Source of the DNA: an uncultured bacterium
GTDB taxonomy: Bacteria > Actinomycetota > Coriobacteriia > Coriobacteriales > Atopobiaceae
DNA: 64,000 bases
NCBI GenBank assembly: GCA_905215465.1
Contig: CAJMPT010000008.1
Location: 6,649-70,648, forward strand
Direction of reading: 5' to 3'
The notes under the pieces are model-generated. The model searched no databases, was not told where the DNA came from, and saw nothing but the letters and a program-made list of their open reading frames with translations. Each line of letters begins with the position of its first letter. Position 1 is the stretch's first letter. Made by a program: the position numbers and the translations under genes. Shown here one piece after another: positions 35,005 to 46,181 of the stretch.

Positions 35005-35028
35005 GTCACTTTAGCACGCTAAAGTGAC
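35005..35028 (-). promoter_or_regulatory. Perfect 24-bp palindrome before the his operon, candidate operator
   Basis: Arms GTCACTTTAGC (35005-35015) and GCTAAAGTGAC (35018-35028) are perfect complements around a 2-bp centre. It lies about 41 bp upstream of the hisZG GTG, where a repressor would block initiation. A TTGGTC just upstream could be the -35. TrpR-superfamily YerC/HisR repressors are known to control his genes in other Gram-positives; their link to this exact sequence is inference. The rest of the 148-bp gap holds only one TTCTCGCC copy at 35082. Confidence 0.7.
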
Positions 35029-35112
35029 CAACCGCCACAGCTCACACACTCGTAACGTTTGGGGACCACTCGCTAAGCGCCCTTCTCGCCGTTGTCGAGA
35101 GGGGCGCGACGG

Positions 35113-36786
35113 CTAGCGACGGACGAAGCGGCGCACCAGAGACTTGATGAGGTTGGCCTCGGGCATCTTGAGGAGGAAGGCCAGGCCGTAGGTCAGTGCG
35201 ACGGCGGGCAGGCCCGCGCACACGCAGTACAGGATGGACTGCATGGTGTGGCCCGCGCAGTCTCCCATGAAGAGGGCGAGCACCCTCAGGATGAGCGCGC
35301 CCACCAGGCCGCCGGCAAGGCCCAGCAGCAGGGACTTCACCGTTGCGGCGGCCATCTTGGACAGTCCCAGCGGTCCCAGGTTCTTGCGCAGGCTGATGAA
35401 CACCACAACGTCAATGAGCAGGAAGAACACCGTGGACGAGAACGCCACGTAGTTCAGGCCAAAGTACTGGGTGAACCCCAGCAGCATGACCACCTGCACC
35501 ACGGAGGCAATGACGCTGGCCAAGGCGTACAGGCCCATGCGACGCATGGCCGAGACCACCTTCTGCAGGTACATGCAGATGGCGTAGAACGGCAGCGTGA
35601 GGGAGTAGAAGCACAGGTAGCTGGCCGTCATCTGCAGCGCCTCGGAATCGAACTTGCCCGCCGCCAGAATGGAGATGAGCGGCACGGAGAAGACTCCTAG
35701 GTAGATGGCGAACGGCACCATGAAGAAGAGAATCTGGCTCACACCGGTGGCCAGACCGCGAACAAAGGACTCTCGGTCGTCCTTGGCCCAGCTGTCGGAG
35801 AGCTCCGTGAACATGGCCGTGGTGATGGGCACCGTGAGGATGGCATAGGGCAGGGTGTACCAGAGGCGCGCGTAGTAGGTGATGGAGGCGCCGGTGGCCA
35901 CCACGGAGAGCGAGGCGGAGGACTGCACCGAGGTGGTCACAAAGGAGGAGGCCATCACGATGATGGACGGGACGCCGATCTTGAGCGTCTCCTTGAGGAG
36001 CGGGTCGTGCAGGTCGATGCGGAAGCGCAGGCGGATGCCGTGGCGGTACATGGACGGCATCTGGCAGACCACCTGGATGAGGACGCCAAGCGGGTTGCCC
36101 AGGGCGAGGATCACCAGCGCCAGCTGGGGGTTGGAGTCGGCCAGGAAGGCATAGGCAAAGAAGGAAGCCGTGGTCACGAAGTTGTTGAAGATGGGGGCCG
36201 CGGAGCTCCAGAAGTAGTCCCTCTCCGCGTTGAGCACGCCCGAGAAGATGGACGAGAGCGCGTAGAGCACGACCTCGATGACAAAGAACCTGAAGAAGTA
36301 GACCGAGAGGTCAAAGTCAAAGTCGGACGTTGCCGAGAAGGACTGCGTGTAGACGAGCGGCGTCGCAAAAACGAAGCCCAGCACCGTCACCGCGCCCATC
36401 AGCACCAGGACGATGGAGACCAGGTTGGAGGTGTACTCGCTGGCCCCCTTGGTGCCGGCCTTCTCGCGCACGGACATGTAGACCGGCAGGAAGGCCGTGG
36501 TGAGCATGCCTGCCACCACGAGCTCGTAAAGCTGGTTGGGCAGGTTGTTGGCAATGGAGTAGCAGCTGGCCATGACCGTGACGCCAATGGCGTAGGCCTG
36601 GCCCCAGGTGCGGAAGAAGCCCGTGAGGCGGCTCACGATGACAAGGACGCTCATGAGCGCGGCGGAGCGACCCACCTGAGCGGTCTTGGCCTCGGCGGAA
36701 TCCCGCGCGACGACGGCCCCCTGGCCGGCAGACGCCCCCTTGGCCTTAGCCTTGCCGTCTCTCATGTGTCTGGGCTGGTAGCTCAC
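35113..36786 (-). CDS. murJ: Lipid II flippase MurJ/MviN family
   Basis: About 557 residues from GTG 36786, with AAGGAG seven bases upstream; ATG at 36765 is possible but lacks a ribosome site. MOP-superfamily protein with about 14 membrane segments starting near residue 40 (ALMSVLVIVSRLTGFFRTWG, the MviN opening, and NNLPNQLYELVVAGML). It moves lipid II across the membrane. A polar N-terminus of about 35 residues precedes the first segment. It lies outside the dcw cluster, as is common. Confidence 0.92.
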   Translation of the reverse strand: MSYQPRHMRDGKAKAKGASAGQGAVVARDSAEAKTAQVGRSAALMSVLVIVSRLTGFFRTWGQAYAIGVTVMASCYSIANNLPNQLYELVVAGMLTTAFLPVYMSVREKAGTKGASEYTSNLVSIVLVLMGAVTVLGFVFATPLVYTQSFSATSDFDFDLSVYFFRFFVIEVVLYALSSIFSGVLNAERDYFWSSAAPIFNNFVTTASFFAYAFLADSNPQLALVILALGNPLGVLIQVVCQMPSMYRHGIRLRFRIDLHDPLLKETLKIGVPSIIVMASSFVTTSVQSSASLSVVATGASITYYARLWYTLPYAILTVPITTAMFTELSDSWAKDDRESFVRGLATGVSQILFFMVPFAIYLGVFSVPLISILAAGKFDSEALQMTASYLCFYSLTLPFYAICMYLQKVVSAMRRMGLYALASVIASVVQVVMLLGFTQYFGLNYVAFSSTVFFLLIDVVVFISLRKNLGPLGLSKMAAATVKSLLLGLAGGLVGALILRVLALFMGDCAGHTMQSILYCVCAGLPAVALTYGLAFLLKMPEANLIKSLVRRFVRR

Positions 36787-36944
36787 CTCTGCGCTCCTTC
36801 TCCTGACAAAACAACACAAGGGGCGATTGTCTCACCGTCGCGGGGCGCGGGACCTGCCACGGGTCAAAGCGCCGCCAAAGAACACAACGACTAGGGCCGG
36901 ACGCAAGGACCGGCAGGGGGGCACCACGGGCGAGAAGCGCCCGC

Positions 36945-37436
36945 CTACTGGGTGATGTCGGCCAGCGTGGCCCCCAGGAAGGCGACGAGCTCCGACGGAT
37001 CGAGGCGCAGCGAGAGGCCGCGGCGCCCGCCGGAAATGCCGATGGTCTCGTAGAGCTGGGCCGTCTCGTCGATGATCGTCGGGAATGCCTTCTTCATGCC
37101 CACTGGGGTGCACCCGCCACGGACGTAGCCCGTCACGGCCTCGAGGTCCTTAATGGGCATCAGCGAGAGGGACTTCTCGCCAGCGGCCGCGGCGGCCTTC
37201 TTGAGGTCAACCTCGCAGGCAACGGGGATGCAGCAGACCACGTGGTCCCCGCCGGGGGCCACGCAGACGAGCGTCTTGAAGGAGGAGTCGGGGTCCTCCC
37301 CCAGCTGCTCGGCTATGCGCACGCCCACCCCGCGGGAGACGTCCGTCTCCTCGAACTCCTGGACCTCGTAGCCAATGCCCGCACGATCGAGCTCGCGCAT
37401 GGCATTGGTCTTCTGGACCTTGTCACGCTTGGCCAT
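36945..37436 (-). CDS. ybaK: Cys-tRNA(Pro)/Cys-tRNA(Cys) deacylase, YbaK/EbsC family
   Basis: 163 residues. Removes mischarged Cys from tRNA(Pro). Marks: KTNAMRELDRAGIGYEV, SSFKTLVCVAPGGDHVVCCIPV, KSLSLMPIKDLEAVTGYVRGG (catalytic Lys environment) and the TPVGMKKAFPTIID segment. Length typical. It lies three bases downstream of uvrA and is probably cotranscribed with it. Confidence 0.95.
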   Translation of the reverse strand: MAKRDKVQKTNAMRELDRAGIGYEVQEFEETDVSRGVGVRIAEQLGEDPDSSFKTLVCVAPGGDHVVCCIPVACEVDLKKAAAAAGEKSLSLMPIKDLEAVTGYVRGGCTPVGMKKAFPTIIDETAQLYETIGISGGRRGLSLRLDPSELVAFLGATLADITQ

Positions 37437-37439
37437 GCC

Positions 37440-40316
<2,877 letters not shown>

Positions 40317-40353
40317 GCGTCTCTCCCCCAGCGTTGCTCCTATTGGTCGGAAC

Positions 40354-40383
40354 AGTCTAGCATGAAACACCAAACACTTGTAC
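40354..40383 (-). promoter_or_regulatory. Candidate uvrA promoter with LexA-like box over the -35
   Basis: Minus strand: TACAAG (40377-40382) and TAGACT (40354-40359), 17-bp spacer. GTACAAGTGTTT (40372-40383) overlaps the -35 and matches the Gram-positive SOS box core GAAC-N4-GTTY with one mismatch in the left half-site and one base outside it. Weak alone, but the uvrB box has the same position and a near-perfect sequence. Confidence 0.45.
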
Positions 40384-40389
40384 TAAATA

Positions 40390-40426
40390 GCCGTCCCGCG
40401 GACAAAAGCCACGGGACGGCCAACGC
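40390..40426 (-). terminator. Terminator after the metallo-beta-lactamase-fold gene
   Basis: Arms GCCGTCCCG (40391-40399) and CGGGACGGC (about 40413-40421) flank a loop with AAAAG. On the minus strand the stem is followed by TATTTAGT. It lies 35 nt past the stop of the gene at 40461 and upstream of the uvrA promoter. Confidence 0.65.
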
Positions 40427-40460
40427 AGCTATGGGTCACGGTGCGGGCGGGCGCGAGCCG

Positions 40461-41567
40461 TCACGCAAGCCAGTAGCGGTTCACGCCGGCGTCGTCCTTC
40501 TCGCGGCGGATGCGGCCGCCGCAGACGAGGTGGTCCAGGTGCGCCACGCTCTCGCTCACCAGGAACCAGCGCGTGAGGGCCGGGACCTGCTCCCAGGTCT
40601 CGAAGGGCACATGCCAGCCCAGGGCGGGCACCAGCTCGCGGCCGGTGGAGCCCGGACGCTCCGTCACCGCCGCCAGGGCGCGGGCGCTCCTGCGCTCGTG
40701 GTGCGCGGCGTTGCCACGGCAGCGCGCGGCAAGGGCCCCCTCCTGGACGCCGTGGCCCAGGAAGGCGTGCTCGACGCCCATGTTTGCCAGGCGGCCCAGC
40801 GTGCAGAGCTGGTCTCCCAGGGCGTCGTCCGACCCGCCCCAGAAGCAGATGCAGGTGGAGCAGGCCCAGAGCACCACGTCGCCGGTGAAGGCCAGGGAGC
40901 GCTCGGGCAGCCAAAGCGCAGTCTGGCCCGGCATGTGGCCGGGCGCGGGCACCGTCTGGAACTCCCAGCGGCCGCAGCGCACCACGTCTCCGGCGGCAAG
41001 GGCCTGGCAGGGCACCTCGTCGCGCTCGAAGTCCGTGACGTGGGCCCAGATGGAGTTGGCCATCTCCTCGGCCTCGGCGGCGCCGACGCCCTCCCCCACC
41101 AGTCGCCCGGCAATGTAGTCGCAGTACGTCGGCGTGGAGAAGCGCCTCATGTCGGCAAGCGTGGCGCGGGAGAGCACCACCCGCACGCCCGCCTCGGCAA
41201 GCTCGCGTGCCTGGCCGGAGTGGTCGATGTGCGCGTGCGTGCAGAAGAGCGTGGCGCGCGCCGGGTCCACTCCCAGACGCACAAGGGCGCGCATGAGGCG
41301 CGTGTCGTTGTAGTCGTCCGGCGTGCCGGTGTCCACGATGAGGGTCTCCTCGCCGTCGCGCACCACGAAGACGTTGACGGACGGCAGGAACGTCTGGCTC
41401 ATGAGCAGCTCGACGCGCCAGACCTCCGGCTCGTCGAAGACGCGCGTGCAGGCAAAGCCGTCGGAGTCCAGCGTGAACGCGCGAGCGTCGCCCACGGCGC
41501 CGGTAATGCGCTCCTCACGGGACTCCTCGGGCAGCTCCTGGCCCTTCTCGACGGCCGCGCTAGTCAA
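40461..41567 (-). CDS. MBL-fold metallo-hydrolase
   Basis: 368 residues. Dinuclear metal site: H111, H113, D115, H116 in THAHIDHSG, then His in APGHMPGQ, Asp in FTGDVVL and His in FLGHG. A helical C-terminal domain (about 290-360) resembles the winged-helix tail of the LACTB2/glyoxalase II-like group. The substrate cannot be told. Start TTG at 41567 overlaps the preceding stop by eight bases with AGGTG upstream, implying coupling. Confidence 0.85.
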   Translation of the reverse strand: MTSAAVEKGQELPEESREERITGAVGDARAFTLDSDGFACTRVFDEPEVWRVELLMSQTFLPSVNVFVVRDGEETLIVDTGTPDDYNDTRLMRALVRLGVDPARATLFCTHAHIDHSGQARELAEAGVRVVLSRATLADMRRFSTPTYCDYIAGRLVGEGVGAAEAEEMANSIWAHVTDFERDEVPCQALAAGDVVRCGRWEFQTVPAPGHMPGQTALWLPERSLAFTGDVVLWACSTCICFWGGSDDALGDQLCTLGRLANMGVEHAFLGHGVQEGALAARCRGNAAHHERRSARALAAVTERPGSTGRELVPALGWHVPFETWEQVPALTRWFLVSESVAHLDHLVCGGRIRREKDDAGVNRYWLA

Positions 41568-42018
41568 CGAGCACCTTCACGCAGATCTTCTTGAGCGGGG
41601 CGGGCGCGTCCTCGCAGCAGCCGGGCTTGTGCGCGTCCTCGGGCGGCGTGACCACGATGTCGCCCTCGTGCAGGGTGACCCAGGCCTCGCGCGCCGGATT
41701 GGCGTAGAGGCCAAAGTCATCGGCCTCGTTGAAGTCGCAGACGGGCTCGACCTCGTCGATGGGCGCCACGGCCAGGCGCTCGATGCCGCTGATCACAAAG
41801 TGGATGTCGGCGTAGCGGCGGTGGGCCTCATAGTTCTTCTCCGCAGCCGGGACGGTGGTGAACTCCATGACGTTGGCAAAGACCTCGTCGCCCATGATGT
41901 CGTGGCGGCCGCACTCGATGCCGGCCATGTCGGTGGTGGCCAGCCACTCCAGGGCCTTCTGGAAGCGCTCGGAGGAGATGTCGTTGTGGGACGCGTTCTT
42001 GATTGACGAGAAGAGCAT
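41560..42018 (-). CDS. YhcH/YjgK/YiaL-family (DUF386) protein
   Basis: About 152 residues from ATG 42018, with AAGGAGG five bases upstream. Cupin-like fold family; visible marks are GRHDIMGDEVFANVMEF, YEAHRRYADIHFVISG and a C-terminal PPEDAHKPGCCED segment, the His/Glu residues being the presumed metal ligands. Relatives work on sugar anomers (EbgC, NanQ) in sialic acid and galactoside use. No sugar operon adjoins it here. Overlaps the next gene. Confidence 0.88.
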   Translation of the reverse strand: MLFSSIKNASHNDISSERFQKALEWLATTDMAGIECGRHDIMGDEVFANVMEFTTVPAAEKNYEAHRRYADIHFVISGIERLAVAPIDEVEPVCDFNEADDFGLYANPAREAWVTLHEGDIVVTPPEDAHKPGCCEDAPAPLKKICVKVLVD

Positions 42019-42132
42019 GCGTGCCTCCTTGTTGTCCGCTTGGGGGCGCAACGCGCCCAGATGCCCTTACTATACGCCCACTCAAACGCCCGTCCGCAGG
42101 CACTTCTCGCCCGCCCTGCCCAATGGCTGTGC

Positions 42133-42172
42133 TATAAGTGAGCCAAAGCTAACTTAAGCCATGGCTAACTTT
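42133..42172 (+). promoter_or_regulatory. ABC exporter promoter and 16-bp tandem operator-like repeat
   Basis: TATAAG (42133-42138) is a likely -10; its -35 is poor. Directly after it come two copies of a 16-bp unit, AGCCAAAGCTAACTTA (42141-42156) and AGCCATGGCTAACTTT (42157-42172), with 13 of 16 bases equal, ending at the ribosome site. Placement between -10 and start fits a repressor site; the repressor gene is not next to it. Confidence 0.6.
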
Positions 42173-42188
42173 TGGGAGGAGACGAGCC

Positions 42189-42902
42189 ATGAGAGGGACA
42201 CAACCCTACCTGGTAGTCAAGGACCTGATGAAGCACTACGGGGACGGGGAGGCGCGTGTCCAGGTGCTCGACGGCATAACCACGGAGGTCATGCGCGGGG
42301 AGGTGTGCGTCATGCTGGGCCCCTCCGGCTCGGGCAAGTCCACCTTCCTGAACCTCATCGGCGGCCTGGAGGGCGCGGACGGCGGCACCGTCAGCGTGGG
42401 CGGCTGCGAGCTCACGGCGCTGAGCTCCCGCGAGCTGGGCGAGTACCGCAGGCGCGAGCTGGGCTTTGTCTTCCAGTTCTACAACCTGGTGCCCGACCTC
42501 ACCATCCGCGAGAACATCGAGGTCACGGCACACCTCTCCGACGCTCCCCTGCCCATGGAGGACCTGCTGAGGTCGCTGGGCCTTTGGGAGCACCGCGACA
42601 AGTTCCCTCGGCAGGTCTCCGGCGGCCAGCAGCAGCGCTGCGCCATCGGCCGCGCGCTGGTCAAGAACCCCGGGCTCATCCTGTGCGACGAGCCCACCGG
42701 CGCCCTTGACTACAAGACCTCCAAGGAGGTCCTGGAGCTCATGGAGCGCGTCAACCGCGAGTACGGCTGCACCATCGTCATGGTGACGCACAACGCCGCC
42801 ATTGCCGGCATGGCCGACCGCGTGCTGCGCCTGCGCGACGGCAGGCTCGTGGAGGACAAGGTCAACGACGCGCCGGTCAGCGCCGCCGAGCTTGATTGGT
42901 AG
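42189..42902 (+). CDS. ABC exporter ATP-binding protein, MacB/LolD family
   Basis: 237 residues. Walker A GPSGSGKST (44-52), Q-loop FVFQFYNLVP, signature VSGGQQQR, Walker B LILCDEPTGALD and H-loop VTHN. The GALD and FYNLVP segments mark the MacB/LolD/FtsE group, which powers FtsX-fold permeases. Start ATG follows AGGAG with seven bases. Its permease begins seven bases after its stop. Such pairs export peptides or lipids or confer bacitracin-type antibiotic resistance; the substrate is not evident. Confidence 0.95.
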   Translation: MRGTQPYLVVKDLMKHYGDGEARVQVLDGITTEVMRGEVCVMLGPSGSGKSTFLNLIGGLEGADGGTVSVGGCELTALSSRELGEYRRRELGFVFQFYNLVPDLTIRENIEVTAHLSDAPLPMEDLLRSLGLWEHRDKFPRQVSGGQQQRCAIGRALVKNPGLILCDEPTGALDYKTSKEVLELMERVNREYGCTIVMVTHNAAIAGMADRVLRLRDGRLVEDKVNDAPVSAAELDW

Positions 42903-42909
42903 GCGCCCC

Positions 42910-45528
42910 ATGACCCCGCTAGCCAGGCGCCTCCCCCGCGAGCTGCGCCGCAACCTCGGCAAATACCTCGGAATCTTCCTGCTCATGTGCGGCTGCGTGG
43001 CCCTGACCTCGGGCTTCCTGCTTGCCGCGCACTCCATCGGCGTCATCATCGACGGCATGCGTGACGAGTACGCCATCGAGGACGGGCGCCTCACCACAAG
43101 CTTCGAGGCCACCGATGCCCAGCTCGACGCCGCGCGGGCCGCGGCCGACGGCGTGGGCAGCGTCACCTTCTACAAGAACTACTCCATAGACGCGCGCTTC
43201 CGCCACGCCGAGGGCGACGACGGCACCAGCCGCACGCTGCGCACCTACGCCCATCGCACCCAGGTCGACCTAGCCGCCTACTGCGAGGGCCGCGCGCCCG
43301 AGGCCGACGACGAGGTGGCCGTCGACCGCGTCTTTGCCACCAACAACGGCCTCTCCGTCGGGCAGGAGGTCCTTCTCGGCGGGCGCCCCTACGCCATAGT
43401 GGGCATCCTGACCCTGCCGGACAGCCAGGCGCTCTTTGCCAACAACTCCGACTTCACGGTCAACACGCTCACCTTCGGCGTGGCCGAGGTCACCGACGCG
43501 GGCTTTGCGGCCCTGGAGGCGGCCGGCGGCGCCCCCGCCTACACCTACTCCTTCCGCTTTGCCGACCGCGACCTCACCGTGGCCCAGCGCACCGACGTGG
43601 AGAAGGACATGGTCAGCGCCCTCGTCGACGCCGACGCGCGCGTGGACGAGCTTCTCGACGCCGACTCCAACCAGGGCATTGGTTACGCGGCCGACGACGT
43701 CTCCGGAGACTCGGCGATGTGGACCACGCTGCTGGACATCATCGTCGTGATCATGGCCTTTGTCTTTGTGGTGCTGACCAACGCCACCATCGAGGAGGAG
43801 AGTGCCGTCATAGGAACGCTGCTGGCCAGCGGGTACCGCCGCCGCGAGCTGGTCCTGCACTACCTGGCGCTGCCCGCCATCGTGGGCGTCCTTGCCGTTG
43901 GACTGGGAAGCGCCCTGGGCGTTTCGATCTTCACCAACCCCATGCGCGACCTCTATTACGGCAGCTACAGCCTGCCGCCCTTCCACGTGAGCTGGGACTG
44001 GGGCATCTTCGTCAAGACGGCCGTGGTGCCCGTCGCGCTCCTGGTTGGCATCACCCTGCTGGCGCTGCTGCGCAAGATGGGCAAGACGCCCCTGCAGTTC
44101 CTGCGCCATGAGGCCGCCGGCCGCTCCGGCACAAAGCGCGGCGTGAGGCTCCTCGAGCGGCTGGGGTTTGTCGCCCGCTTCCGCCTGCGCGTCTTCCTGC
44201 GCAACCTGGGAAACTTTGCCACGCTCTTCGTGGGCATCGGCTTTGCCTCGCTGCTGCTGCTCTTCAGCTTGGCCATCCTGCCCACCATGACCCACTACGC
44301 CGACAACCTGGAGAACAGCCTGGTGGCCAGCCACCAGTACGTACTCAAGGCGCCGCTCGAGCTGGAAGGCACCGACGACGAGCGCGCCCAGTGGGCCGCG
44401 GTCGAGCGCCTTCAGTCTGTTGACGGCGCCATCCTGGCCCGCGCGCAGGACGCCGCCGGCGAGCTCGAGGCGGCGGCAGACGCCCTGGCCGCCAGGCCCA
44501 GCCTCACCGCCATGGCCGCCGCCCAGGACGCGCAGGACGCGCTCAATGCGCGCCTGGACGAGGTGGCAGACGCCCTTGGATGCACCCGCGACGAGGCCAT
44601 CGACCTTATCGACCAGGCGTCCAAAGTAGACGCGGACGACGAGGACGCGCACCCCGTGAACACCACCGACAACGGCGCGGAGAAGATCTCCCAGGCCGAG
44701 AAGTACGCCGTTTACACGCTGCAGTACGACCGCGGCGAGGGCAACGGCGAGGAGGCCATCACCGTCTACGGCGTCTCGCCCGACTCGCGCTACTGGAAGG
44801 ACCTGGGCGTGGGCGGCGGCCGCGCGGTCTTTGGCGGCGGCCTTGTGGATAAGTTCGGCCTTTCCGAGGGGGACACCGTCAGCCTCTTTGACAAGTACGA
44901 GGACAAGGCCCACGAGGTGACCTTTGACGGCACCACCTGGGGCACAAGGTCCGACATGAACCTCTACATGAGCCTGGACGACTTCAACGACTTCTTTGGC
45001 AACGCAGACGGCTACTTCAACGCCTACGCCAGCAACGAGGAGCTGCGGCTCGACCCGCTCTTCTTTGCGAGCGAGACCACGCCCGACGACATGCGCGCCA
45101 TCGGAGACCAGTTCGTCGGCATGATGGACGACATAATCGGGATGCTGGTGGGGCTCTCCGTCTTCATCTTCCTGCTCTTCATCTACCTGCTCACCAAGGC
45201 GGTCATCAACCGCAGCGCCCGCTCCATCAGCTACATGAAGGTCTTTGGCTACCGCGACGCCGAGATTTCCAAGCTCTACGTGCGCTCCATCACGCTGTGC
45301 GTGGTGGCGTCGCTGGTGCTGTGCCTTCCGCTGATCATTTGCAGCCTGACGGCCATCTTCCGCGCCATGCTCCTGAGCTACAACGGCAACATAGAGATCT
45401 TTGTGCCGTGGACCGCAATGGCCGAGACCTGCACGGCAGGCCTTGTGACCTACCTTGTGGTGGCGGCGCTGCATACGCACTCCATCAGGCGGGTCTCCCT
45501 TTCCGAGGCCCTGAAGGTCCAGGAATAG
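42910..45528 (+). CDS. FtsX-like ABC transporter permease
   Basis: About 872 residues. One N-terminal membrane segment (YLGIFLLMCGCVALTSGFLL), an extracellular domain of about 200 residues, a first FtsX block of three segments (about 275-390), another anchor (about 430-460), a second extracellular domain rich in Asp/Glu/Ala (about 470-740), and a last FtsX block of three segments ending KALKVQE-like (SEALKVQE). This is the double-FtsX layout common in Firmicutes and Coriobacteria exporters. No signal for a substrate-binding protein or two-component system nearby. Confidence 0.92.
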   Translation: MTPLARRLPRELRRNLGKYLGIFLLMCGCVALTSGFLLAAHSIGVIIDGMRDEYAIEDGRLTTSFEATDAQLDAARAAADGVGSVTFYKNYSIDARFRHAEGDDGTSRTLRTYAHRTQVDLAAYCEGRAPEADDEVAVDRVFATNNGLSVGQEVLLGGRPYAIVGILTLPDSQALFANNSDFTVNTLTFGVAEVTDAGFAALEAAGGAPAYTYSFRFADRDLTVAQRTDVEKDMVSALVDADARVDELLDADSNQGIGYAADDVSGDSAMWTTLLDIIVVIMAFVFVVLTNATIEEESAVIGTLLASGYRRRELVLHYLALPAIVGVLAVGLGSALGVSIFTNPMRDLYYGSYSLPPFHVSWDWGIFVKTAVVPVALLVGITLLALLRKMGKTPLQFLRHEAAGRSGTKRGVRLLERLGFVARFRLRVFLRNLGNFATLFVGIGFASLLLLFSLAILPTMTHYADNLENSLVASHQYVLKAPLELEGTDDERAQWAAVERLQSVDGAILARAQDAAGELEAAADALAARPSLTAMAAAQDAQDALNARLDEVADALGCTRDEAIDLIDQASKVDADDEDAHPVNTTDNGAEKISQAEKYAVYTLQYDRGEGNGEEAITVYGVSPDSRYWKDLGVGGGRAVFGGGLVDKFGLSEGDTVSLFDKYEDKAHEVTFDGTTWGTRSDMNLYMSLDDFNDFFGNADGYFNAYASNEELRLDPLFFASETTPDDMRAIGDQFVGMMDDIIGMLVGLSVFIFLLFIYLLTKAVINRSARSISYMKVFGYRDAEISKLYVRSITLCVVASLVLCLPLIICSLTAIFRAMLLSYNGNIEIFVPWTAMAETCTAGLVTYLVVAALHTHSIRRVSLSEALKVQE

Positions 45529-45554
45529 GGGCAGAAAGAAGCGCGGCAAGCCAC

Positions 45555-45583
45555 GGGGGCGGTCCAGACGGGCCGCCCCTTTT
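45555..45583 (+). terminator. Intrinsic terminator of the ABC exporter operon
   Basis: Stem GGGGCGG/CCGCCCC (45555-45579) with a short loop, followed directly by TTTT (45580-45583). It lies 27 nt past the permease stop. Confidence 0.8.
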
Positions 45584-45627
45584 CGTGCCCTACCCTATAC
45601 TGCTGTGAGCCGGACGCGAGGAGGAAC

Positions 45628-45702
45628 ATGGGCGACCAGACGACGCCGAAGACAGAGTTCAGGACGTACGACCACCTGCCTAAGGAGACCAGCCAGCGAT
45701 GA
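45628..45702 (+). CDS. Possible 24-residue leader ORF coupled to yaiI
   Basis: Starts at ATG 45628 after GAGGAGGAAC and reads MGDQTTPKTE...DHLPKETSQR, ending in a TGA that overlaps the yaiI ATG (ATGA). TATACT at 45596-45601 could be the -10. The yaiI start has only a distant AAGGAG, so translation of yaiI may depend on this ORF. The peptide is charged, without a membrane segment, and matches nothing I recognise. It could instead be a chance frame of the leader. Confidence 0.4.
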   Translation: MGDQTTPKTEFRTYDHLPKETSQR

Positions 45703-46181
45703 CGCTCTTCATCGACGCCGACGCCTGCCCCGTCACGGCGGACGCCCTCGCAGTGGCAAGGCGCGCCAGCGTGACCGTGGTCATTGCGGGAAACACCACG
45801 CAGAACCTGGAGCGGCACGTCAGGGCCACGGACCCGCGCGACGCCGCGCATGCCAGGCGCGGCTTCTGGGTTGACACGCTGGCCGTGAGCACCGGCGCCG
45901 ACTCGGCGGACTTTGCCATCGTGGAGTCCCTGCAGCCGGGAGACGTCGTGGTCACACAGGACATCGGCCTGGCCGCAATGGTCCTCGGGCGCGGCGCCCG
46001 GGCCATTGGCGTGAGGGGACGCGTCTACAGCACCGCCACCATAGACTCTAACCTGTTCATCCGTGCCGAGGAGAAGAAGGTGCGCCGGGCAGGAGGGCGC
46101 ACCAAGGGCCCCTCCGCCTTCACCGACCGCGACCGCAGGCGCTTCGTGGAGAACCTCGAGGGCCTTCTGGGCATCTGGTAG
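45699..46181 (+). CDS. YaiI/YqxD family (DUF188) PIN-like protein
   Basis: 160 residues. Opening MTLFIDADACPVT and the central VTQDIGLAAMVLGRGARAIGVRG with acidic residues match UPF0178/DUF188, a PIN-like fold suggested to be a nuclease. C-terminal GGRTKGPSAFTDRDRRRFVENLE is also conserved in the family. Function is unproven. Start overlaps a small upstream ORF. A 12-bp GC-rich hairpin follows the stop. Confidence 0.9.
   Translation: MTLFIDADACPVTADALAVARRASVTVVIAGNTTQNLERHVRATDPRDAAHARRGFWVDTLAVSTGADSADFAIVESLQPGDVVVTQDIGLAAMVLGRGARAIGVRGRVYSTATIDSNLFIRAEEKKVRRAGGRTKGPSAFTDRDRRRFVENLEGLLGIW

Noticed and set aside
34965..35112. T-box or leader-peptide attenuator before the his operon
   Set aside because: The leader is too short and has no His-codon run, no T-box sequence and no terminator/antiterminator pair.
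43270..45549. Long minus-strand open frame across the ABC permease
   Set aside because: Shadow of the FtsX permease; composition is Val/Gly/His-rich and no ribosome site is seen.
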